In this document: positions 6,416-13,308 of the stretch, piece by piece | Numbering within the stretch: the stretch's first letter is position 1 | How the letters are laid out: every line of letters starts with the position of its first letter | From: Bacteroidales bacterium UBA3764 | GTDB lineage: Bacteria > Bacteroidota > Bacteroidia > Bacteroidales > UBA932 | Direction: 5' to 3' | Assembly: GCA_002371115.1 (NCBI GenBank) | Contig: DFFY01000093.1 | Location: forward strand, 8,430 to 21,916 | Length of the DNA: 13,487 nucleotides | Program-made: the position numbers and the translations under genes | The notes under the pieces: model-generated | The model's database searches: none | What the model saw: only the letters and a program-made list of their open reading frames with translations | Told to the model about the DNA's origin: nothing

Positions 6416-9120
6416 AGTCTAAAGTCGATTTCCATGCCGAAGTACGGGGTTGAGGAACGCCGCACAAAAGCGCCGTTCATGTAATAGTCCGGCGCAATGG
6501 CCAGCAGGCGGTTCACAAACAGGGAAACGCCCATTTTATCGTGATAGAACTTCTTGGTAGCCTTGAGGTTGAAATAAGTGGCAAAAGGCACCAGATAGTT
6601 GTAGTTCATGGCGCTTTCTTCCAGCATCAGGTAGCGGAGCACCGGGTCCTGCGCCTCCACCTCCGTATAGGGGTGTTCCACCAGGTCTTTGTCCAGATAG
6701 GACAGCGGCATGGTGGAGCGGGCGATGGGATAATGGTTGCTGAACCAGGAGGTTTGGACCGACACCGACAGGATGAGCCCCAGACGCGGAATCTGGGTAT
6801 CCAGCATGATGTTGGTGTTCAGCTGGGTGAAGGTGCTGCCGTCGTTCACCTCGTAATAGCCCACATACTCGTACCGGCTGCCGTTGACGATGGCCGACGG
6901 CACGTAATAGAGCGGCGCGCTGTTGGTGTTCTTGGTGACGAACCAGGCGCCGTTGGCCGTGATGCGCGTATTGATGGCCTGGATACGGGGCGATGTGAAC
7001 GTGAATTCCACGCCCTGCTTGAGCGTTTGGGAGCCGTTGGTGGTGATGCCGTGCGCCTGCAGGACCGTATCGGCCTGCCAGGGGAGAGAAGTAACGTCCG
7101 GCGGGCCTGTGAGGCTGTTTTTGTCGATTCCGCTGCCGTCGTAGCGCTTGACGATGTAGCGCCCGTAACGGGAACTGCTGCGAAAGCCGGAAGTCATGTT
7201 CTCGCGGAAATAGTCCACGGACAGGTGGAAGCCGTTCCAGCTGACATCGGCCCCAATCTCCCATTTGAAGTTGCGGGCGGGCGCAAGGTCATAATTGGTG
7301 GGGTCTTCCTTATAGACGTACATGTAGGAGCGACGCAAATTGGCTTCCACGGGCCAGTAGTTGAACACCTGGATGTCGCCGTACACCGGCTCCGGGTACA
7401 GCATGTCCATGGTGGGAAACTTGGTATGGAGGCCCACACCGGCATAAACGCCGGCGTCCAGGCGGTGTCCGTTGACGATGGCGGTTGGGAAATTGTACCG
7501 GAGGTTGGCGCGCGGGTCCACATACGGCCGGGCATTCACCCGGAACGCTTTTCCGGCGCCCAAAAGTAGGCTCATACGCACGCCGGCGGCCCATTCCAGC
7601 GCTCCGCTGCCCAGCTTGGCGCTGCCGTTTTCCTCCGCATAGACGGAAAGCTGATGGTTGGCTGGAATGGCGTAATACGGCCGCGGACGAGCACTGGTAA
7701 CGGAGGAGAACGGACGGGTGATGTCAAAGACGGTCCCCTCGCCCAGGTTCTTGTCCAGGGTCCACTGGAGGCCGCCCTTGAGGCGCTGCTCGCCCCATTT
7801 GAAGGTAACGGCCGACTGCAGGTAAGCATAGACCGGAAGGCCTTTTACCTGCAGGGTGGACTCATAGCGGACCGGCAGGATGAGGGCATCCCACTCCCCC
7901 GGTTCCGTGGAGGTGCTATAGGGCTGCTCGGAACCGTTCATCACGTATTTCCAGCGGCTGATGCGGTCGTTTTCCACCGTAAGCGACGCGGTGGTTACCC
8001 AGTTGCGGAAGGCGGAAGCGTTGTCCCGCGCCTTTACGGAGAAATCCAGGCCCGCGTCCAGTTTGTTATAGGACGAAAAGTACGTTTCAACGGGGCCCAT
8101 GGCGCCAAAATCCAGGTTCTGGTCGCTCTTCTGGTCGTCAAAGGAACCCGTATAATCCAGCGAGGCGTTGAGCACGTATTCCAACTCCTTTTTCCAGTTT
8201 TTCCCCATGCGGACGGTACCCGTCATGCGCTGGTAATTCTGGCGCGGGTTGCGCGGGTCCGCCATGGAACGGAGGTAATTGGCGCCGACATTGAGCGTGA
8301 ACGATTTCCACTCGAAGTCCTTGCCCACGTAGAAGAGCTTGGAGCCCATATCGGCCTTAAAACGGGCCCTGAGGGTTTTTCCGCCGCGTTTGCGGGTGAT
8401 TTTGAGGAGACCGCTGGTGAGGTCGCCGTATTCCACGGAGGCAATGCCGCGAACCACTTCCACCGACTCGATGTCTTCCGTGGTGATGGTGCGGAGGTCC
8501 GTGCCGTAATTCACGTAACTGCTGCCCAGGTTGCTGTAGGTGGGCGATGACTGCAAATTGGCGTTGTTTCCCACCGGCTTGCCGTCAATGACGACGGCCG
8601 TTCCCAGGGACGATGTGGCATAGTTGCTGCTCACCGACGCCGCACTGCGCAGGTTGACCACCTGCGGGGAGGCCAGGTTCGGGTCCGTTGCACGGCCGCC
8701 CGGCAGCAGCTCAAGCACATCCTTGATGCTGGACGGCTGAATGTGTTCGATGGCATCCTTGCCGATGACGGACGTGGCCGTAACGCCCCGCTCTTCCTGC
8801 GCCGTTACCACCACTTCCTGGAGAGCTAAAATATCCGGCTGGAGGCGGTAGATGCCGCCCTTTACAGGGTCTGCCTTGAGGGTTTTGTAGCCCAGGGAAG
8901 TGATGGTGAGCGGCGATTTTTCGCGGGTTTTCAACGAAAAAACGCCCAGAGAGTCTGTTATGGCCCAGTTTTTTCCTTGCGTGACTGCCGCACCGGGAAC
9001 GGGCTCCCCCGTCTGGGCATCCCTGACGGTTCCGTTAAAAACCTCCTGGGCCTCTGCAACGCTGCAGAAAGCCAGGAGGCTGAAGAAAATCGTAAATGTA
9101 TGAACTACCTTAACCGTCAT
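6412..9120 (-). CDS. TonB-dependent outer-membrane receptor
   Basis: A 902-residue TonB-dependent receptor that takes up an unidentified ligand through the outer membrane using TonB energy. Signal peptide 1-24 (VAEA before QE). A carboxypeptidase-regulatory-like domain spans about 27-95 (VFNGTVRDAQTGEPVPGAAV). A TonB-box-like QEVVVTA lies at 101-107. The plug spans about 112-247 (IQPSSIKDVLELLPGG, then VVIDGKPVGNN, then EDIESVEVVRGIASVEYGDL). A barrel runs to the C-terminal YFGMEIDFRL. There is no SusD-type partner, so it is not a classical SusCD pair. I chose the ATG at 9120: the longer frame to 9162 begins at a TTG that forms the -33 element of the promoter. It is the first gene of a four-gene operon, and its stop overlaps the next start by 4 nt. 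Confidence 0.95.
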   Translation of the reverse strand: MTVKVVHTFTIFFSLLAFCSVAEAQEVFNGTVRDAQTGEPVPGAAVTQGKNWAITDSLGVFSLKTREKSPLTITSLGYKTLKADPVKGGIYRLQPDILALQEVVVTAQEERGVTATSVIGKDAIEHIQPSSIKDVLELLPGGRATDPNLASPQVVNLRSAASVSSNYATSSLGTAVVIDGKPVGNNANLQSSPTYSNLGSSYVNYGTDLRTITTEDIESVEVVRGIASVEYGDLTSGLLKITRKRGGKTLRARFKADMGSKLFYVGKDFEWKSFTLNVGANYLRSMADPRNPRQNYQRMTGTVRMGKNWKKELEYVLNASLDYTGSFDDQKSDQNLDFGAMGPVETYFSSYNKLDAGLDFSVKARDNASAFRNWVTTASLTVENDRISRWKYVMNGSEQPYSTSTEPGEWDALILPVRYESTLQVKGLPVYAYLQSAVTFKWGEQRLKGGLQWTLDKNLGEGTVFDITRPFSSVTSARPRPYYAIPANHQLSVYAEENGSAKLGSGALEWAAGVRMSLLLGAGKAFRVNARPYVDPRANLRYNFPTAIVNGHRLDAGVYAGVGLHTKFPTMDMLYPEPVYGDIQVFNYWPVEANLRRSYMYVYKEDPTNYDLAPARNFKWEIGADVSWNGFHLSVDYFRENMTSGFRSSSRYGRYIVKRYDGSGIDKNSLTGPPDVTSLPWQADTVLQAHGITTNGSQTLKQGVEFTFTSPRIQAINTRITANGAWFVTKNTNSAPLYYVPSAIVNGSRYEYVGYYEVNDGSTFTQLNTNIMLDTQIPRLGLILSVSVQTSWFSNHYPIARSTMPLSYLDKDLVEHPYTEVEAQDPVLRYLMLEESAMNYNYLVPFATYFNLKATKKFYHDKMGVSLFVNRLLAIAPDYYMNGAFVRRSSTPYFGMEIDFRL

Positions 9121-9131
9121 GAATGTGACTG

Positions 9132-9162
9132 CAAAGGTAGTGGGTACACGCACGCGCGGCAA
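9132..9162 (-). promoter_or_regulatory. Promoter of the TonB-dependent receptor operon
   Basis: On the minus strand, TTG (9162-9160) is followed after 20 nt by TACCTTTG (9139-9132), fitting the Bacteroidota consensus TTG-N17-23-TAnnTTTG. Only 11 nt separate the box from the ATG at 9120, so the leader would be very short. It lies in the 59-nt gap after the DUF4857 stop, separating receptor transcription at least partly from the ABC genes. Confidence 0.78.
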
Positions 9163-9179
9163 TCCCTATTTTTGGGTAT

Positions 9180-10196
9180 TTAGATACGCGGTTTTACCCA
9201 ACCATCGTTAGAAGAGGTGAAACTGAGGCCGGGGAATGACCATTCGTGCGGATAAGGGCGTTCAAGGGTGTCCACCAGCGAAAAGTCGCTGCTGCGGAGG
9301 GCCCAGAAGCGCTCGCCTTTCTCCGTGGAAGTCTTCACGGTGTAGTAGAACAGGTCGCCCACCAGCAGGAGGTCCTCCTTGTGCGGGTCAAAGACCACTT
9401 CCGTTCTCACCACTTCCCCGTCCGGGCGCAGCATGTGCAGGTGGTTGTCGGCACTCACCAGATAGCCCAGCGTGGCGTGGTTGTCGAACTCCGTGATGAG
9501 CATGAAATGCACGCCCAGGCCGTCCGCATGCGGGAAATGGCGCACGTGAACGGTATCGTTGATTTGCTTTACCTGGAACACCTTGTTCTCCGCATCCGTC
9601 ACCAGGTAGCCCTCGTCATACGCCTTGCGGTGGGAGGGCTTGCCGGCAAAATAGCGAGCCGGATACACAAAGCCTTCCGCCTGCAGCGCCGCATTGAACA
9701 GCCGCGTTTTCTCCTCCCGGAGGGTGTTGGAGGCCATTTCAACAATGTCGATACTCCCCTTCCGGCTCACCAGCGCATCTTCCGGATCCTTGAGCTCCAG
9801 ACGCTCCGGCACGCTTTCCAGTAGCAGGTACACCGGCGGCAGCGTGCGGTTCAGGTCCTTGGGGTCGCTGGAGGCAATGACGGCGTTCTGCTCAATCTCC
9901 TCCAGAGTCACCTTCCGTCCCTCCAACGTATCCGGCAAAGTGCCGCGGGAGGCCAGCACGGAGGCGTAGAACGTAGGTTGGGCCTCGTCGCCATAGACAT
10001 TGCCTTTGGTGTCCACGAATTGGAATCCCCTGCCCTCGCTGCGGTCCAGCGACGTAAAGTCGTGCACGGTGCAACTGTACAGCGTGAAGGGCGTGGAATA
10101 AGGTTTCAGGGTAATGAGATTATACAGCCACGGCAGCACCCATAGCAGCAGCGCCACCAGCGAAAGTCCCAGGAAAATTTGTCCGTATCGTTTCAT
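9180..10196 (-). CDS. DUF4857 membrane-anchored periplasmic protein
   Basis: A 338-residue protein. One N-terminal hydrophobic span (residues 8-28) follows MKRYGQ, with no clear cleavage site. The protein is therefore probably anchored in the inner membrane with about 310 residues in the periplasm. The soluble part contains repeated beta units ending in GN/PDG-like turns (GYLVTDAENKVFQVKQ, GYLVSADNHLHMLRPDG, LLLVGDLFYYTVK), which suggests a propeller-like fold. Seven His fall between residues 217 and 254. I recognise the protein as DUF4857, a family I associate with ABC transporter genes in Bacteroidales; its function is unknown. It starts 6 nt after the permease stop, so it belongs to the ABC unit. 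The arrangement of ATPase, permease and periplasmic protein recalls the NosFYD layout, but there is no sequence evidence for homology to NosD. Confidence 0.82.
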   Translation of the reverse strand: MKRYGQIFLGLSLVALLLWVLPWLYNLITLKPYSTPFTLYSCTVHDFTSLDRSEGRGFQFVDTKGNVYGDEAQPTFYASVLASRGTLPDTLEGRKVTLEEIEQNAVIASSDPKDLNRTLPPVYLLLESVPERLELKDPEDALVSRKGSIDIVEMASNTLREEKTRLFNAALQAEGFVYPARYFAGKPSHRKAYDEGYLVTDAENKVFQVKQINDTVHVRHFPHADGLGVHFMLITEFDNHATLGYLVSADNHLHMLRPDGEVVRTEVVFDPHKEDLLLVGDLFYYTVKTSTEKGERFWALRSSDFSLVDTLERPYPHEWSFPGLSFTSSNDGWVKPRI

Positions 10197-10202
10197 AAGC
10201 CT

Positions 10203-10880
10203 TTAATCTTGAAGTCCTTCCTTGAAACGCGCTACACCGGCAAAGAGCAGGCCTGCCGATGCCGCCACGTACAGCAGCAGCCACGGGAAAAAGCCGTTGT
10301 AGGCCTCCGGAATGCCGCTCAGATACAGCAGGCGCAGAAGCCCCGCCGCCACCAGCAGAATGAGCACCCGGAAGCGCCAGGTGGGCTCCAAGCACAGGGC
10401 CGATGTAAACAAGTACCCCGCCCATCCGGCCAGGTACCACACAGCCATGGTTTTGAGTACGCGGGCCACCAGCTCGCCGGGCACCCAAGCACTTAATACC
10501 CAAGCGCTTGCGCAGGCCTGCAAGGCATAAAGCAGCGTCAAGGCAGTGAGGCCGTACAGGGCCATGGCCAGGAGCATCCGCCCCTGCGGATACGGCAGAT
10601 GAAGGGTGAGCTTCAGGCGTTTTTGCTGGATTTCCGGGATGAACTGGCCCAAGGCCAGCAGTGCGCCGGCGATGGCCGGCACATAGCGGAGGATTTCCGT
10701 AAGCACGGTTTCCTTGGTCACCAGGGCCTCCCAGAGCAGCCCCGCGCCCCTGAATTCCACCACCTTGGCCAGATTCAGGAAGCAGTAAAACGTAAGGGCG
10801 GCCATGGCCAGCAGGATACCCAGCAGCAGCCAGCGGGTTTTAAGCCACTCCTTGTATAATATCATTTTGTTCATAGGCAT
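10203..10880 (-). CDS. ABC-2-type transporter permease, six transmembrane spans
   Basis: A 225-residue inner-membrane protein with six predicted spans at about residues 17-37, 65-83, 103-127, 144-163, 168-188 and 196-216. The segment between spans 2 and 3 (PEIQQKRLKLTLHLPYPQGR) resembles the cytoplasmic coupling loop of ABC-2-type permeases. It is presumed to form a homodimer with the upstream ATPase. Two starts are possible. The ATG at 10880 has GGAG 7 nt upstream and is preferred; the ATG at 10874 would remove two residues. That GGAG is supplied by the REP-like element that fills the gap to the ATPase gene. The substrate cannot be read from the sequence. Confidence 0.82.
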   Translation of the reverse strand: MPMNKMILYKEWLKTRWLLLGILLAMAALTFYCFLNLAKVVEFRGAGLLWEALVTKETVLTEILRYVPAIAGALLALGQFIPEIQQKRLKLTLHLPYPQGRMLLAMALYGLTALTLLYALQACASAWVLSAWVPGELVARVLKTMAVWYLAGWAGYLFTSALCLEPTWRFRVLILLVAAGLLRLLYLSGIPEAYNGFFPWLLLYVAASAGLLFAGVARFKEGLQD

Positions 10881-10977
10881 GAGATTTCTCCACTCACTTC
10901 ATTCGGTCGAAATGACAAGTGTCATTCTGAGTTCGGTCGAAATGACAAGTGTCATTCTGAGCGAAGTCGAAGAATCT
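10881..10977. repeat. REP-like palindromic element with a tandem 30-bp duplication
   Basis: The element fills the gap between ATPase stop and permease start. A 30-bp unit is perfectly repeated twice in tandem (10902-10931 and 10932-10961). Each unit starts TTCGGTCGAA and contains AATGACA-AG-TGTCATT, a perfect 7-bp inverted repeat. The outer ends (AGATTTCTCC at 10882-10891 and the reverse complement of AGATTCTTCG at 10968-10977) are related to each other, giving a long imperfect palindrome. The motifs GTCATTCTGAG and GAAGTCGAAGAATCT are familiar as dispersed intergenic repeats in Bacteroidota and other phyla. The element provides two bases of the ATPase stop codon (TAG) and the GGAG before the permease start. 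No transposase is present. Confidence 0.85.
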
Positions 10978-11698
10978 AATATTTACCGGTTAATTCTATA
11001 AAAATATCCTCCAGGGTGAGGCCGGGATAGCGGGCCATGAGGGTTTGGGCCTCCTCCTGCACCAGGATGCTGCCGTAATCCATCACAATCACCTCATCTA
11101 CCAGCTTTTCCAGATCCTGGATAATGTGGGACGTGAGGAACACCGTCTTCCCTTCCGCCTTGGCGTAGTCCCGCAGGTACTCGCAGAACAGGCGGCGGTA
11201 GCCAGGGTCCAGGCCCAGGGAGAAATCGTCCAGGACCAAAAGGTCCGCATTCTGGGCCAGAATGAGCCCCAGGGCCACCTGGGAACGCTGCCCGTTGGAC
11301 ATGCGGGCAATCTTCTGCCCCGGCGCCACCTTCAGCTTTTCCATGAGGCCGTAATAGGCGTCCCGGTTCCATTTGGGATAAAAGGCGCTGTAAAACTTCT
11401 CTATTTGGCCGATGCTCATGTACGAATACTGAACGTGGCCTTCCAGCAGCAGCGCAATGCGGCGGCGGGTTTCCGGGCTTATATGCTGGACGTCCTCGCC
11501 AAAGAGGGTACACCGGCCGCTCTGGGGCTTCAGATAGCCCATCAGAATGTTGATGGTGGTGGTTTTTCCGGTGCCGTTCTTGCCCAAAAGGCCCACAATG
11601 CGGCCCGGCTCCACCGTAAAATTCAGGTCCTCGTAGATCTTCCGCTTACCATAATAATGCGTCAGATGCTCGCAGGAAATCACAGGTTCAACTTGCAT
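10976..11698 (-). CDS. ABC transporter ATP-binding protein
   Basis: A 240-residue nucleotide-binding subunit of an ABC-2/BcrA-like transporter. Walker A is GKNGTGKT (39-46). The Q-loop position has Glu 86 (LLLEGHVQYSYMS), as in several BcrA-like ATPases. The signature is MSNGQ (133-137). Walker B is LLVLDD (153-158), with Asp at the usual catalytic Glu position. The D-loop is GLDP (162-165) and the switch His is H191 (LTSH). The ATG at 11698 is chosen over the upstream one at 11800, because the extra 34 residues would run through the tonB terminator and the promoter box and show no homology to ABC proteins. It is the first gene of the ABC, permease and DUF4857 unit. The stop TAG is formed partly by the adjoining REP-like element. 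Confidence 0.93.
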   Translation of the reverse strand: MQVEPVISCEHLTHYYGKRKIYEDLNFTVEPGRIVGLLGKNGTGKTTTINILMGYLKPQSGRCTLFGEDVQHISPETRRRIALLLEGHVQYSYMSIGQIEKFYSAFYPKWNRDAYYGLMEKLKVAPGQKIARMSNGQRSQVALGLILAQNADLLVLDDFSLGLDPGYRRLFCEYLRDYAKAEGKTVFLTSHIIQDLEKLVDEVIVMDYGSILVQEEAQTLMARYPGLTLEDIFIELTGKY

Positions 11699-11719
11699 AA
11701 TTACGCGTTTAAGGAATGG

Positions 11720-11727
11720 CAAAGGTA
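11720..11727 (-). promoter_or_regulatory. Promoter -7 box before the ABC ATPase gene
   Basis: The minus strand reads TACCTTTG followed by C, 21 nt before the ATG, matching TAnnTTTG. No TTG occurs at the usual -33 distance, so the upstream element is weak or replaced. It lies immediately after the tonB terminator, marking a new transcription unit. Confidence 0.65.
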
Positions 11728-11772
11728 CGTATTTTTTGCGCGCTCCCCCATCCCCATTTGTGGGGATTTTAC

Positions 11773-11805
11773 AAAAAAATCGGCCTGCAGTTTCCTGCAA
11801 GCCGA
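11773..11805 (-). terminator. Rho-independent terminator of tonB
   Basis: On the minus strand an 11-bp stem (TCGGCTTGCAG with CTGCAGGCCGA, one T-G wobble) closes a GAAA tetraloop and is followed by seven T residues. It starts 21 nt after the tonB stop. It is the clearest terminator in the window. Confidence 0.92.
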
Positions 11806-11826
11806 CTTAGCATAAGACGTCCGAAA

Positions 11827-12519
11827 TTAGCGGAGCTGGAAGATTACCGGGAAGGTGTAGGTTACCTTTACGGCGCGGTCACGCTGCTTGCCGGGCTTCC
11901 ACTTGGGGGAGCTGGAAACAACACGCACGGCTTCCTTGTCCAGAGACTCATCCACGCCACGGAGCACGCGCACATTGGTTACGCGGCCGTCCGCTTCCAC
12001 GGTGAACTGAAGGGTAACACGGCCCTGCACACCGTTTTCCTTGGCGATTTCCGGATACACCAGACGGGAGTTCACCCACTTGGAGAATTCGTTGGCGTCG
12101 CCACCGTTGAAGGAAGGCTTCTGCTCTACGAGCTGGAACGGAATGGCTTCTTCTTCCACTTCCTCTTCTTCCACAGCGGCCTCTTTGTAGTCCTGAATCT
12201 CCACAGCCTGGTTGTTGTCTTCCAGGTTGATGAACAGGTCGTCGTCCAGTTTGATATCATCGTCCACAATGTCAATCTGGTCGCTCAGGACCGGAATGGA
12301 GGGAGCCTCCGGCGGGGGCGGCGGAAGTTCGTTCTGGATGGCAATCATTTCTTCTTCCACAACCACCTGGGTGGTGTCCTCCAGTGCGGCGACCTTGGCC
12401 TCACGGGAGCTCCAGTTGAAAGCGAAGTACACAATCAGGAGGGCGATCACCAGACCGACCTCGGTGAAGAGCAGTCGCTTGTTTTCAAGACTGGCTTTTT
12501 CGGATTTCTTAATTTCCAT
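11827..12519 (-). CDS. tonB: Energy transducer TonB
   Basis: A 230-residue TonB protein that passes proton-motive force from ExbB/ExbD to outer-membrane receptors. It has a cytoplasmic N-terminus (1-20), a single membrane span (about 21-36), a PPPPP run (66-70), and a periplasmic linker rich in Asp and Glu rather than Lys-Pro. The C-terminal TonB domain spans about 143-230: KWVNSRLVYPEIAKENGVQG, then VTLQFTVEADGRV, then SSPKWKPGK, and the final TYTFPVIFQLR. An acidic linker is common in Bacteroidota TonB proteins. No exbB or exbD is in the window. It has its own promoter and terminator, so it is a single-gene unit. It lies upstream of the ABC and receptor genes in the same orientation and may serve that receptor, but it could equally serve others. 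Confidence 0.93.
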   Translation of the reverse strand: MEIKKSEKASLENKRLLFTEVGLVIALLIVYFAFNWSSREAKVAALEDTTQVVVEEEMIAIQNELPPPPPEAPSIPVLSDQIDIVDDDIKLDDDLFINLEDNNQAVEIQDYKEAAVEEEEVEEEAIPFQLVEQKPSFNGGDANEFSKWVNSRLVYPEIAKENGVQGRVTLQFTVEADGRVTNVRVLRGVDESLDKEAVRVVSSSPKWKPGKQRDRAVKVTYTFPVIFQLR

Positions 12520-12551
12520 GGTATTGTGTTTTTTGGTTTATTTTCCAGTTG

Positions 12552-12583
12552 CAAAGATAAAACCACTTTTCCACGCACGCAAA
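12552..12583 (-). promoter_or_regulatory. Promoter of tonB
   Basis: On the minus strand TTTG (12583-12580) is followed after 20 nt by TATCTTTG (12559-12552), an exact match to both Bacteroidota promoter elements. The box ends 32 nt before the ATG, giving a leader of roughly 28 nt. Confidence 0.85.
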
Positions 12584-12729
12584 CAATATAAGAAAAACAA
12601 TCTCGCAGCACGTTTTCTCAACATGTTGATTTTCAATAGTTTACAGGGGCGCGTTTTTGGAAAAATCTCGCAAACATCGAAACTTATGCAGAAAACCACC
12701 AAATTTCCACGTTTTTCCACCGTGGCCAA
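12584..12729. promoter_or_regulatory. Upstream region of tonB with a palindrome and short repeats
   Basis: No ORF is credible here. A perfect 12-bp palindrome, TCAACATGTTGA, occupies 12618-12629. It is flanked by a 9-bp direct repeat AATCTCGCA at 12599-12607 and 12664-12672. TTTCCACG occurs twice across the wider gap. Dyad-symmetric sites upstream of a promoter are compatible with an operator for a dimeric regulator, but none is identified. I see no good terminator for the upstream gene, only a weak 5-bp CCACG/CGTGG stem just after its stop. Confidence 0.4.
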
Positions 12730-13305
12730 TTACCGTTCCAGGCAGCTTAAAAAGAGTTCACGATCCGGAGAACCGGAAACTTTGATGCGTTCCTTGAGCC
12801 GGTAAAGATGGTTGTAGATATACGGCTTGTCTTTCTCTAAAAGGGTGGAAAGCGTGGTGGAAGAAAAGCCGGATGCCGTGAAAAGATAGAGCAGGAAATC
12901 CTCCTCTTTCCAACGGGGGAAAAACGCACGCAGCTTCACCATCACCTGGTCGTCCTGCTCGTTGAGCGACTGCTCCAGCGAGCGCTGCATGTTCACGTCG
13001 GTCCGCAGGCCTTCCACCACGGACCGCACTTCCTTCACAATGCGGGGTTGCAGGTTGTCGGTGCCTTCGTACACATAATACTGCTCACAAAGGCGGTCCA
13101 ACACATCCACGCCCAGCGCGGGCGTATTCTTTTTTTGTTGTTTAAGGTGGCTGAGGCGCCTTTCCAGGTCCTCAGCCACCGACATCATCCGTTCGTTTTC
13201 CTCGCGCTCCTCCAGCAGCTGTTTTTCCACTTGTGCTTTCTTTGCCCAAAAGTACAAGACCAGCGTGGCCAGAATGGCCGTTACAAGCAGCGCAAGGGCA
13301 CCCAT
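12730..13305 (-). CDS. Membrane-anchored coiled-coil protein with HTH-like C-terminus
   Basis: A 191-residue protein. An N-terminal membrane span (about 3-19) is followed by a charged heptad-like coiled coil (about 22-59, KKAQVEKQLLEEREENERMM) and a helical linker. The C-terminal domain spans about 122-191: LRAFFPRWKEEDFLLYLFTA, then GFSSTTLSTLLEKDKPYIYN, then HLYRLKERI. This last part resembles the helix-turn-helix that ends many Bacteroidota TPR and transmembrane regulators, where the motif pattern is ED, GFS, then a recognition helix and RLKxRI. I infer a membrane-tethered DNA-binding protein, with the N-terminus anchored and the C-terminus cytoplasmic. It starts 3 nt after the glyS stop, so it is coupled to glyS. 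No sensor domain is evident. Function is unknown. Confidence 0.7.
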   Translation of the reverse strand: MGALALLVTAILATLVLYFWAKKAQVEKQLLEEREENERMMSVAEDLERRLSHLKQQKKNTPALGVDVLDRLCEQYYVYEGTDNLQPRIVKEVRSVVEGLRTDVNMQRSLEQSLNEQDDQVMVKLRAFFPRWKEEDFLLYLFTASGFSSTTLSTLLEKDKPYIYNHLYRLKERIKVSGSPDRELFLSCLER

Positions 13306-13308
13306 AGG

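Noticed and set aside
6412..9120. SusC-type polysaccharide utilisation locus
   Set aside because: No SusD homologue, glycoside hydrolase or carbohydrate-sensing regulator is in the window, and the neighbours are DUF6850 and DUF4876.
9121..9162. Fourteen-residue longer N-terminus of the TonB receptor starting at 9162
   Set aside because: That start is a TTG which coincides with the -33 promoter element, and the -7 box would lie inside the coding region. The ATG at 9120 gives a normal signal peptide.
10881..10977. CRISPR-like array from the two 30-bp repeats
   Set aside because: The repeats are directly adjacent with no spacer, only two copies exist, and no cas genes are present. A palindromic intergenic repeat explains it.
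11699..11800. Thirty-four-residue N-terminal extension of the ABC ATPase starting at 11800
   Set aside because: It would begin inside the tonB terminator hairpin and read through the -7 box; the residues show no resemblance to ABC proteins.
12560..12729. DnaA boxes or a replication origin, because TTTCCAC recurs
   Set aside because: None of the copies matches TTATCCACA closely, and no dnaA, dnaN or AT-rich unwinding element is present.
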